14,379 nucleotides of DNA from assembly GCA_003224515.1 (NCBI GenBank), contig QHZC01000657.1, positions 1 through 14,379 of the forward strand. The letters are read 5' to 3'. This document shows, piece by piece, positions 7,078 through 13,808 of this stretch (position 1 is its first letter; each line of letters begins with the position of its first letter). A program made the translations under genes and the position numbers. Below the pieces are notes generated by a model, which made no database searches, was not told where the DNA came from, and saw nothing but the letters and a program-made list of their open reading frames with translations. The stretch comes from Acidobacteriota bacterium. GTDB taxonomy: Bacteria > Acidobacteriota > Terriglobia > Acidiferrales > UBA7541.

Positions 7078-7803
7078 TCACCCTTGGGGATCGCGCAGTG
7101 GAGGGCCTTGAATGTGGATGGTGTGGCAGCAGTGGCGGAGGCGACTCAAGAGCGCTTCGGCCATGGGCCGGTTGCCCAGGAAGTTAGGCCATTCGTCGTA
7201 CATCAGATTCGTTGTAATGATTGTCGAGTGGCGACGATAGCGCTCCTCCATCAGTTTAAAGAAGACGTTCGTCTGTTCCGGCTTTAGATTTAAATATCCC
7301 AGCTCGTCAATGTAGAGGATATCCAGGTGGGCCAGACGTTTTACCAGTTGGCGCGAGGAACGGTCGGCGAGAGAAGCATACATCTCATCGAATAAGTCCT
7401 GAGCGCGGATGAACTGGCAACGGTAGCCATTTTCCAGGGCCTTCAACACCAGGCCGGTCGCTAAGCCTGTTTTGCCAACCGCAGTTGGGCCGATGAAAAT
7501 TAAATTTTCCGCCTTGGCCAGGAAATCCAGTTCGGCGAAGGTACGGATCTGTTTGCGGCTGACGCCGGGCTGGCGGTCGAAGGGAAAGGTTTCCAGCGAC
7601 CAGCGCTCGGGCAGGTTGGCGCGACGGATGCGATACTCCAAGGCGGTCTCCTGGCGGTGGTGCCACTGCGCGCGCAGCAAGCGGGTGAGGAACTCGGAAT
7701 AGGTGACGTCCTGTTTCTCGGCCGCGCGCAGCTGTTCTTCATAGATTTCCAGCATGCGCCGGAGTTTGAGGTTCTTGAGCAACTGCTCGACTTCTTCACT
7801 CAT
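7078..7803 (-). CDS. istB: IS21-family helper ATPase IstB
   Basis: 241 residues, the usual IstB length. It is an AAA+ ATPase that binds target DNA and stimulates the IstA transposase of IS21-family elements. Walker A is GPTAVGKT (residues 105-112), Walker B is DILYIDE (161-167, D166/E167), and a sensor-like STIITTN follows at 193-199. The N-terminal helical domain contains the family EIYEEQL and YSEFLTRLLRAQWHHRQE segments. Its ATG overlaps the istA stop by 8 bp (ATGAGTGA), the normal translational coupling of the pair. The gene appears intact, but its partner istA is broken, so it can only act in trans with another copy. Confidence 0.93.
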   Translation of the reverse strand: MSEEVEQLLKNLKLRRMLEIYEEQLRAAEKQDVTYSEFLTRLLRAQWHHRQETALEYRIRRANLPERWSLETFPFDRQPGVSRKQIRTFAELDFLAKAENLIFIGPTAVGKTGLATGLVLKALENGYRCQFIRAQDLFDEMYASLADRSSRQLVKRLAHLDILYIDELGYLNLKPEQTNVFFKLMEERYRRHSTIITTNLMYDEWPNFLGNRPMAEALLSRLRHCCHTIHIQGPPLRDPQG

Positions 7804-8482
7804 CGCCGGGTTCCTCGTCCAACAGGAAAAAGTCGCGTTGCACGCGACGCAGAATCATCCGTTCCAAGCGGTCCAGGTCGTAGAGGCCATAGCGGGCGGC
7901 TTCTCGCACGGCGGCTAAGAAAGGCTCCCGGGGATATTCCCGCACGAGACGGAGCAGTTGACGCAGGGCCAACACCACCAACTTGTGACTGTGTTGTTTC
8001 AGAGCGCTGACATAATCAGCTATCTCTGGCGCGGCTTGGAGGATGGCTTGTTCTTCGGGGTGAGCATCGCTGCGCTTGAGGCCTTGTCCGCGTGTTGGGC
8101 GATGGGCGCCGAGCGTGATGCGGGGATGCGCTCGTGGATCACGATGTTACGCGCATCGAGTTGGATCTCGATCTTGTCCTTGGTTTCCCGAATCTCCACG
8201 CGACGACCGATCCAGGCTACCGGGACTGAGTAGCGGTTGCTGTGCAGGGCCACATAGCCTTCAACATCCACCGTCCTTTGGTGCAAACGATAGACTTCGG
8301 GGATCCAGGCGGGCAGCGGTTTCAGATGCCGTTGCTCGAGGGCAAACAACTCACGAGGAACGGCACGGATGTGTTTTTTATAGGTGGAGTTGACGCGCTC
8401 GCACCACTGCCGAGCCTGGCCATTCAGGTCTGGCCAACTGGAGAAGGTGCGGCCGGCCAAGAAGTTCCTTTCAATGAACCAG
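7796..8482 (-). pseudogene. istA: IS21-family transposase IstA, C-terminal remnant with frameshift
   Basis: About 229 codons remain of a protein usually near 500. The remnant begins at WFIERNFLAGRTFSSW, just after where the catalytic Glu would lie, so the whole DDE core is missing. The beta-barrel region (DVEGYVALHSNRYSVPVAWI) is present. At about 8121 the frame shifts: IVIHERIPAS is in one frame and ITLGAHRPTRGQGLKRSDAH in the next, which then runs through ALRQLLRLVREYPREP to the stop overlapping istB. The upstream break at 8482-8483 coincides exactly with the palindrome at the end of RIT1. This suggests that insertion of RIT1, or a deletion from its end, removed the rest. Confidence 0.88.
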
Positions 8483-8512
8483 ACGGTTTATGCGCAGCTG
8501 CGCATAAACCGT
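8483..8512. repeat. Perfect 30-bp palindrome at the outer end of RIT1
   Basis: ACGGTTTATGCGCAG followed by its exact reverse complement. It begins where istA homology stops and ends 2 bp before the ritC1 stop codon. Related half-motifs recur just inside: GGTTATGCACAG at 8529-8540 and, in opposite orientation, CTTTGCATAATC at 8587-8598. The placement suggests the recombination end of the RIT element. Confidence 0.85.
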
Positions 8513-8514
8513 TG

Positions 8515-9597
8515 TCAGCTTAGTTCTTGGTTATGCACAGTCAGTCGCTTCCTGGGCCCTATCCACGGGACTTTGGTTGTCGTCTGCTTTGCATAATCTT
8601 TGGCTCCGGTTCCGCCCGTCAGCATTGCAATAAGCTGGTCCGGCGCACTGAACCTGCCTCTGCGTAGGGAAGGTGGAGTGAGCGCGCTAACAGCTTCGAG
8701 CTTTTCCGTGGGATCGGCGCGAAGATACTCCTCTGTGGTTTGCACGCTGCTGTGCCCAAGCCAAAGAGCGACTTTTCGCACGTCGTGTGTTTTCTTGAGC
8801 AGCAGCATCGCGCATCCGTGCCTCAAGGTGTGCGGAGAAATGCGCTTTGGAGACAGCGACAGACAACTCAGTTTTGCAGCCGATACATGTCTCTTGAGCA
8901 CGTATTCGAATCCCGTCCGGGTCATGGCACCCCCGCGGGCGTTGAGAAAGAGTTCTGGAACGGCAGCTTCGCCACGGATTGCAAGCCATGCGCGAATGTT
9001 GGCACCGGTCCGCTTCCAAAGCGGCAGCATTCGCTCGCGTCTGCCTTTCCCGATGACCCGAACGAAGGGCTGCTGATCAAAGGTCACGTCATCGACTCTC
9101 AGACCAACAAGCTCGGAGACCCGAAGACCTCCGACAAAACATACATCCAGCATGGCTCGGTCGCGGATTCCACAGCGAGTGTGAGGGTCGGGAACGTTCA
9201 GTATGGCCTGCATTTCTTCGAGCGTGACATAGGCCACCAGCTTTTGATCGGTCTTTTTAATCGGTATTGCCAGAATCTGTCACACCTGCTCCAACGCGGA
9301 CGGCACTTGATATTCGATATAGTGCATGAACGATTTGATGGCGGCCAGCCGAGCATTCCTCGTGACGGCTCCGTTCTTGCGTTCGGTCTCAATGTGCTGC
9401 AAGAACGTAAGCACCATTGCGGCATCAATTTGTTCGAGCTGAAGCTGGGACGGGGTTGTGGCCAGACGCGCGGCAGCAAACTGAAATAGTAGGCGGAAGG
9501 CGTGGGCATATGTATCGCAGGTATGTTTGCTCGCACGACGATCAACGGGTAAGCGCTCGCGTAGGAAAGCGGTGATATACGGAGCTAGAGGCGTCAT
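8515..9597 (-). pseudogene. ritC: RitC1 tyrosine recombinase with in-frame TGA
   Basis: 360 codons from ATG at 9597, overlapping the ritB1 stop by 4 bp, with AGGAGG at 9604-9609 six bases upstream. The N-terminal SAM-like DNA-binding domain is followed by SALEQV-TGA-QILAIPIKK. The TGA is at 9282-9280 (codon 106). The RitC2 equivalent reads SAIEQIRRILAIPAKK, so a CGA Arg codon has probably become TGA. Beyond the stop the catalytic domain is intact: R in GGLRVSEL, K in IGKGRRERMLPL, HTLRH, GHSSVQTTEEYL with the nucleophile Tyr in the last motif. A GTG at 9237 could restart translation and give a catalytic domain without the N-terminal arm-binding part. Either a recent pseudogene or a readthrough case. 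Confidence 0.88.
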
Positions 9598-10451
9598 GAG
9601 CGTCCTCCTTCGGTCGAAGCTTCAGCCATCTCAGAAATCCGGGCCAACATATGAGGAGTGGCGTGAAGGTACCAATAGGTGCTGTCAATTTGGCTGTGTC
9701 CCATGTACGTCATTAAGGCCACTATGTTTGCATCCACGACTGTTCGGTCGCCGGGACAAGACTCGATAACTCGTATGGCAAATCCGTGGCGTAGGTCATG
9801 GACGCGCGGCCCGCGCTGACCCGGGCCGGGGTGGATTCCCATCGCTCGCACCAAGCGCAGGAATACAGCGACGACGCCGGAATACCGAATGCCACGGCCA
9901 CGCAGGGACAGGAACAGGTGGTCGTCGTCTGCAGCTCCTCGATGTTCCAAGTACCGCTTGAGGCCGAGCATCGTCGTTGGATGCAAAGGCACGAGGCGAC
10001 TTTTCCGAAACTTGGTTTCCCGAATTACGAGCCCGTCTTCAGTGATGTCATGAAGACGAAGATTCAACGCCTCGGAAATGCGCAGGCCAGTGACAGCCAG
10101 CACGGAGAACAGCGTCGTAAAGGTCCATGGCCGGATTGATCCAACCGGAGTCAACTTCGAAGCACGCACCAACAGTTCATGCAATCGATCGGGGGTGAAG
10201 ATAAAAGGGCAATAATGGACGCGGCGAGCCTGAAACACTCGCCCGGCCGGAACCTCATGATCCGCGTCTTCGGCACGCGCAAACCGAGCAAACGGCCGGA
10301 GTATCCCGAGACGGTTGGCACGCTGGCCTTCTGATGGTGCTTGGGCCGCCCATTCGATGGCTGTACGACTTCGGATGTGGGTTTCGCCCCGCTGTGCAGC
10401 AAAGGATGCAAAGCCGTGCAGAAGGTATTGATGTACCCCCATGCCGAAGCC
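9594..10451 (-). pseudogene. ritB: RitB1 tyrosine recombinase, 5' end lost
   Basis: About 285 codons align without gaps to RitB2 from its residue 17 onward (GFGMGVHQYLLHGFASFA against GFELRCEGSFLKNFAAFS). Only about 15 N-terminal residues and the start codon are missing. Catalytic residues are present: R in TGLRISEAL, K in KFRKSRLVPL, VHDLRHGF, MGHSQIDSTYWYL with Tyr as the last Y of the motif. The gene is cut at about 10445-10451, where the opposite strand becomes ISKra4 transposase. A TTG at 10454 or ATG at 10442 could start a slightly shortened protein, so residual activity is possible but there is no obvious ribosome binding site. The stop overlaps the ritC1 start as ATGA. Confidence 0.85.
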
Positions 10452-11008
10452 CAAACCCGCGAAGCCAAGCTCGTCACCATCTGGACTGCAGAATCGCGCG
10501 ACAAGGAAGGCAAACCCGTGCGCGACCCAGGATCGATCACCTATTCGGCCGCGATTGAAAGCGCAGCTACTCTGGATACCAGTCCCGACCTCTCGGACTT
10601 CGCGGCGCGCGTACAGCGCGAGGCCAGCCGCCGTGGTTTCACCGAAGCTCAGCGTCCGGCGGTGTTGGGCGATGGTTCGTCTTGGATTTGGAACACGGCT
10701 AGGGAACTATTCCCGCAAGCCACTCAGATTCTCGACCGCTTTCATGCCAAAGAACATCTCAGTCAGGTGGGAAAGGTCATTTACGGGGACCGCCCAGAAG
10801 GCAAGCCCTGGATCCAGGCGCGCTATGATGAACTCGATCAGGGCCGCCTGAAATCCCTGGTGCAAGCGCTGCATGGCCACGCCGGCCAACACAAAGAGGC
10901 ACGGGAATGTGTCCGCTACATCTGGAACAATCGACACCGCATGCGCTATCCAAAGTTTCACAAACAAGGCTTCTGCACTTCGACCGGCGTGGTGGAGGCC
11001 GGCTGTAA
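10446..11008 (+). pseudogene. ISKra4-family transposase, internal fragment
   Basis: About 188 codons of an ISKra4-type DDE transposase, truncated at both ends. Visible family blocks: EAQTREAKLVTIWTA, GSITYSAAIESA, VLGDGSSWIWN (second catalytic Asp), ILDRFHAKEHLSQVGK, RYIWNNRHRMRYPKF, and FCTSTGVVEAGC (catalytic Glu). The first catalytic Asp, expected shortly before EAQTRE, is lost at the junction with ritB1. After VEAGC the expected K-x-x-IG-x-R segment is replaced by unrelated codons ending at TGA 11082-11084. The frame is otherwise clean, so truncation may be fairly recent. No terminal repeats are visible. It lies between RIT1 and RIT2 and hides what replaced ritA1. Confidence 0.88.
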
Positions 11009-11032
11009 TGCAGAGTGTATTGTTACGCGGAG

Positions 11033-11326
11033 CTACGCAGCCGAGGAACCGCCTATCCCGATTGTCAGCTGGATGATCTGCTGATTTTGCAGATCAGACT
11101 GCACCGCATAATCGTAGGGCCTTTGCCGACTCCAGACCCGCCGCTCGAACTCGGACGTCATGCCCTCCTTCGAAGGCTGGCAGCGATAAACAGGGGGCCA
11201 CATCGGTGGAGGCACGGCAACAGCGCAATAGGCACTGAATTCTCTGAGTAGCTGCTCCGCGTTTAATGGTGCTTCCGGAGAGAATGAGCCCCTTCCATTC
11301 TCCTCCGGAGCCGCCTGATGAAGCAT
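11033..11326 (-). CDS. Possible small protein divergent from the zinc-ribbon gene
   Basis: A 97-residue frame beginning MLHQAAPEENGRGSF. I do not recognise it. The segment AVAVPPPMWPPVYRC and then FERRVWSRQRPYDYAVQSD looks protein-like, with Trp, Tyr and charged residues in reasonable spread. Its start overlaps the first codons of the zinc-ribbon gene on the other strand and its first codons are inside the hairpin at 11271-11311. There is no clear ribosome binding site. The alternative is that this is non-coding RIT2 flank. Confidence 0.25.
   Translation of the reverse strand: MLHQAAPEENGRGSFSPEAPLNAEQLLREFSAYCAVAVPPPMWPPVYRCQPSKEGMTSEFERRVWSRQRPYDYAVQSDLQNQQIIQLTIGIGGSSAA
11074..11096. repeat. 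Short perfect inverted repeat in the RIT2 left flank
   Basis: TGATCTGC (11074-11081), 7-base loop TGATTTT, GCAGATCA (11089-11096). No T-run follows. Could be a hairpin or a recombinase-binding site. Confidence 0.5.
11271..11311. promoter_or_regulatory. Hairpin covering the ribosome binding site of the zinc-ribbon gene
   Basis: GCTTCCGGAGAGAATG (11271-11286) pairs with CATTCTCCTCCGGAGC (11296-11311), about 15 pairs with one bulge on each side and a 9-base loop. The 3' arm contains GGAG (11307-11310), the only ribosome-binding candidate for the ATG at 11318. Folding would mask it. Confidence 0.55.
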
Positions 11327-11719
11327 CACCGTTGCCGCTACTGTCGACAAGGTTTTCAGGCTAATCGTTATCATCCTCAACAACAGGTTTGCAACCAGCC
11401 CGCATGCCAGAGCCAACGCCGGTCCGATTATCATCGGCAGAAGATGGTTTCCGATCCGGTGTATCGGCAGGTCTGCTTGGAGAGTCCGCGAAAGTGGCGC
11501 GAGGCGAACCCAGGCTATTGGAAGAAATACCGTCAGAACCACCCTCGGCAGGTGGAATGGAATCGTCGGCAACAGCGCTTACGGGACCAAAAGCGGCGGC
11601 TGGCGAATCTTGCAAACAACACCTTGGCTCCCTGCCAACTGCCTACTGTTCAACCACTTATGCCTCCGAATTCTTGCAAACAACATCCTTTTGGTGTTGC
11701 TCCTGCCGCTGGGTTATAA
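11318..11719 (+). CDS. Basic zinc-ribbon-like protein, immediately upstream of ritA2
   Basis: 133 residues. The N-terminus holds C6-x2-C9 and C25-x4-C30 (HRCRYCRQGF, then QQVCNQPACQSQRR), a probable zinc ribbon or knuckle. A strongly basic, aromatic middle follows (SPRKWREANPGYWKKYRQNH, then RRQQRLRDQKRR), as expected of a nucleic-acid binding protein. The last 35 residues contain two related DNA stretches (CTTGCAAACAACA at 11608-11620 and again at 11673-11685) read in different frames. I recall similar unnamed proteins beside mobile elements but cannot name the family. The stop is 8 bp before ritA2 on the same strand, so co-transcription is likely. A role as regulator or accessory factor of the recombinase trio is inference. 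Confidence 0.65.
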   Translation: MKHHRCRYCRQGFQANRYHPQQQVCNQPACQSQRRSDYHRQKMVSDPVYRQVCLESPRKWREANPGYWKKYRQNHPRQVEWNRRQQRLRDQKRRLANLANNTLAPCQLPTVQPLMPPNSCKQHPFGVAPAAGL

Positions 11720-11727
11720 GCTCGCCC

Positions 11728-12900
11728 ATGCTGCCAGAGTTGGAAAGCTTCGCTCAAGCTTTATCGGATAGCGGGTACAGAACGAGGACTGCTCGCCTAC
11801 ACCTTCGAGCGGCGGAGCACTTTCTCTATTGGACCCATCGGCAGACCATGTCGGTGAACGAACAATCCCTGGTGGGATTCGAGCGCCACCTGAGTCGATG
11901 CCACTGCCCACACTACGGCCATCGGGATCAGCTGAGTGTGGTCCGTGGTGCGCGCCTGTTCCTGGCCTACCTGCGAGAGGCCCGGATCATCATCAAGAAA
12001 TCGATCAAACCCCCAGTTCACGATCCGGCCCTGTTGTTGGCTTTCTGTCAGTGGATGCGCCAACAACGGGGTATCTGTGATGTGACCCTGCGTAGTTATC
12101 GCATTTACATTCGCGAGTTGCTCCAGCGGCTGGAAGAGGAGCCAAGCCGGTTTGATGCCCGCAGGTTGCGAGCGTTTGTTCTTGAGAAAAGTCGTTCCTG
12201 CGGGTGGGGAACAGCTAAAAACTGCGCCACCGTAGTCCGCATGTTTCTGCGTTTCCTGATCGCCGAAGGCCAATGCGCCGTGGGATTGGATGCCGCCATC
12301 CCCACTGTGGCTCATTGGCGTCTGGCTTCTCTGCCGCGCTATCTTCCAGGAAAAGACGTGGAACGTCTGATCGCTTCCTGTGATCGAGCCTCAGCCGTCG
12401 GCCGGCGGGATCGGGCGATCTTGCTGCTGCTGGCCCGTTTGGGTCCTCGGGCGGGCGATGTCGCACATCTCCGCCTGACTGACATCGACTGGAAGGACGC
12501 CTCGATTCAGGTCTGCGGTAAGGGGCATCGCCAGGCGCGGCTGCCGCTGACCCAGGAAGTGGGTCAGGCGATCGTGGCTTACCTAAAAAAAGGCCGACCA
12601 CGGACCAACGCCGATACGGTTTTTGTTTCCGCCCGTGCACCCCTTCGTCCCTTTGCCTCGTATCGTGCCGTCTCGGATATCGCCGACAGGGCGTTGAGCC
12701 GCGCGGGTGTGGTGCGCCCCAGTCGAGGGGCCGCGCATTTGCTGCGACATTCCCTCGCGACATCCATGCTGCGGCAAGGTTCATCGCTGCAAGACATCGC
12801 CACCATCCTGCGCCACAGCTCTATCGAAACTACTCAGATCTACGCCAAAGTGGATATCCCGTCTTTGCGGCAAATTGCCCAACCCTGGCCGGAGGTATAG
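11728..12900 (+). CDS. ritA: RitA2 tyrosine recombinase
   Basis: 390 residues from ATG at 11728 (MLPELESFAQAL). The frame is open upstream, but that sequence overlaps the zinc-ribbon gene. Two N-terminal helical DNA-binding segments (about residues 1-95 and 100-190) precede the catalytic domain. Catalytic residues: R241 in LGPRAGDVAHLRL, K265 in CGKGHRQARLPL, H337 and R340 in AHLLRH, H363 in LRHSSIETTQIYAKVD, nucleophile Y372. All are present, so it should cut and rejoin DNA by the lambda-integrase mechanism. It is the first of three recombinases, 2 bp before ritB2, the constant order in RIT elements. The ribosome binding site is poor, which suggests coupling to the gene before it. Confidence 0.9.
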   Translation: MLPELESFAQALSDSGYRTRTARLHLRAAEHFLYWTHRQTMSVNEQSLVGFERHLSRCHCPHYGHRDQLSVVRGARLFLAYLREARIIIKKSIKPPVHDPALLLAFCQWMRQQRGICDVTLRSYRIYIRELLQRLEEEPSRFDARRLRAFVLEKSRSCGWGTAKNCATVVRMFLRFLIAEGQCAVGLDAAIPTVAHWRLASLPRYLPGKDVERLIASCDRASAVGRRDRAILLLLARLGPRAGDVAHLRLTDIDWKDASIQVCGKGHRQARLPLTQEVGQAIVAYLKKGRPRTNADTVFVSARAPLRPFASYRAVSDIADRALSRAGVVRPSRGAAHLLRHSLATSMLRQGSSLQDIATILRHSSIETTQIYAKVDIPSLRQIAQPWPEV

Positions 12901-12902
12901 CC

Positions 12903-13808
12903 ATGTTGACCCGAGCTGTCGAGACTTATCTGGCTGTTCGCCGGGCAGTTGGTTTCGAGTTGAGGTGCGAAGGTTCTTTCTTGAAGAACTTTGCGGCGTT
13001 CTCGGAGGCGAGACAGCAGCGCCACATTTCAGCCAAGACTGCGATCGAATGGGCGGGATTGGCACAAGCGGTTCCGCAGCGCGCTCGCAGGCTCGGGATC
13101 ATCATCCGATTCGCCCGCTATCTTCGCGCCGAGGACAAACGCCACGAGGTGCCGCCGGCGGTTTTCGGCGCTGAGAGGCCGCCACGACGAACCCCGTACA
13201 TTCTGACAGCAGAGCAGATCCGGCAACTCATCAAGGCGGCCTTGCGAGTGCGGCCTCGGCTTGCCCGAGCGACTTACAGCACGCTCTTCTCCCTGCTGGC
13301 CTGCACGGGACTGCGCGTGTCCGAAGCGACCCGTCTGCGATTGGACGACATCACGCCAGATGGTCTGGTCATTCGACGCACCAAATTCCGCAAGAGCCGC
13401 CTAGTGCCCTTGCAGGAGACGGCACAGGCGGCACTGGAACGGTATCTACAGCAACGACGCCCCTACGTCCCCTTCGACGACCATGTGTTCGTGTCGCTGC
13501 GAAGAAAACCGCTTTCGCTGAGCTCTGTCGATGGGACATTCCACAAAGCGGTGAAGCGAATCGGGCTGCCGCCCGGCCCCGGAGGTGTCCGACCCACTCC
13601 TCATTCCTTGAGGCACACCTTTACCGTCAGAGCTCTCGAAACCTGCCCGGATGGCCGCGATGCCGTCACCAAACACATGCTGGCGTTATCAACCTATCTG
13701 GGTCATAGCAAGGTAGCCCACACGTATTGGTATTTGGAAGCGGTGCCGGAGCTAATGCGGGACATCGCCGACCGTGCAGAAGAATTTGCTATGGGAAGGC
13801 GAACATGA
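12903..13808 (+). CDS. ritB: RitB2 tyrosine recombinase
   Basis: 301 residues from ATG at 12903, with GGAGGT at 12891-12896 inside the end of ritA2. The N-terminal domain begins MLTRAVETYLAVRRAVGFEL. Catalytic residues: R138 in TGLRVSEATRL, K164 in KFRKSRLVPL, H234 and R237 in PHSLRHTF, H268 in LGHSKVAHTYWYL, nucleophile Y277. The TYWYL ending is shared with RitB1. It is the middle member of the trio; the stop overlaps the ritC2 start as ATGA. No defect is visible. Confidence 0.92.
   Translation: MLTRAVETYLAVRRAVGFELRCEGSFLKNFAAFSEARQQRHISAKTAIEWAGLAQAVPQRARRLGIIIRFARYLRAEDKRHEVPPAVFGAERPPRRTPYILTAEQIRQLIKAALRVRPRLARATYSTLFSLLACTGLRVSEATRLRLDDITPDGLVIRRTKFRKSRLVPLQETAQAALERYLQQRRPYVPFDDHVFVSLRRKPLSLSSVDGTFHKAVKRIGLPPGPGGVRPTPHSLRHTFTVRALETCPDGRDAVTKHMLALSTYLGHSKVAHTYWYLEAVPELMRDIADRAEEFAMGRRT

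Larger units (their letters stand above)
8483..10451 (-). mobile_element. RIT1: truncated recombinase-in-trio element
   Basis: Two adjacent tyrosine recombinase genes on the minus strand, ritB then ritC, overlap as ATGA exactly as in RIT2. The third, ritA, should lie to the right of ritB but is missing. Homology to ritB2 continues to about 10451, where ISKra4 transposase sequence begins on the other strand. The left end is the palindrome at 8483-8512. The element is dead in cis: ritA absent, ritB start lost, ritC with a nonsense codon. RitC1 and RitC2 look roughly 60% identical by eye, so this is a separate lineage, not a recent duplicate of RIT2. Confidence 0.8.
11009..11317. other. Left flank of RIT2 with RIT1-end-like motifs
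   Basis: This stretch begins where ISKra4 homology stops. It contains TTACGCGGAGCT (11023-11034), close to TTATGCGCAGCT in the RIT1 palindrome; TTGTCAGCT (11062-11070), also at 8512-8520; and GCATAATC (11106-11113), also at 8591-8598. All three are in the same orientation and order as at the RIT1 end. Two hairpins lie at 11074-11096 and 11271-11311. A weak minus-strand frame also crosses it. It is the best candidate for the left boundary of RIT2. Confidence 0.45.

Noticed and set aside
8740..9489. 249-codon plus-strand frame opposite ritC1
   Set aside because: Shadow of the recombinase; the minus strand shows all catalytic motifs.
11608..11685. Repeated CTTGCAAACAACA stretches as recombination sites
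   Set aside because: Both lie inside the 3' coding end of the zinc-ribbon gene, are not inverted, and have no counterpart near RIT1.
11389..11727. Upstream extension of ritA2 to 503 residues
   Set aside because: It overlaps the zinc-ribbon gene in another frame, and RitA-like sequence begins at MLPELESFAQ (11728).
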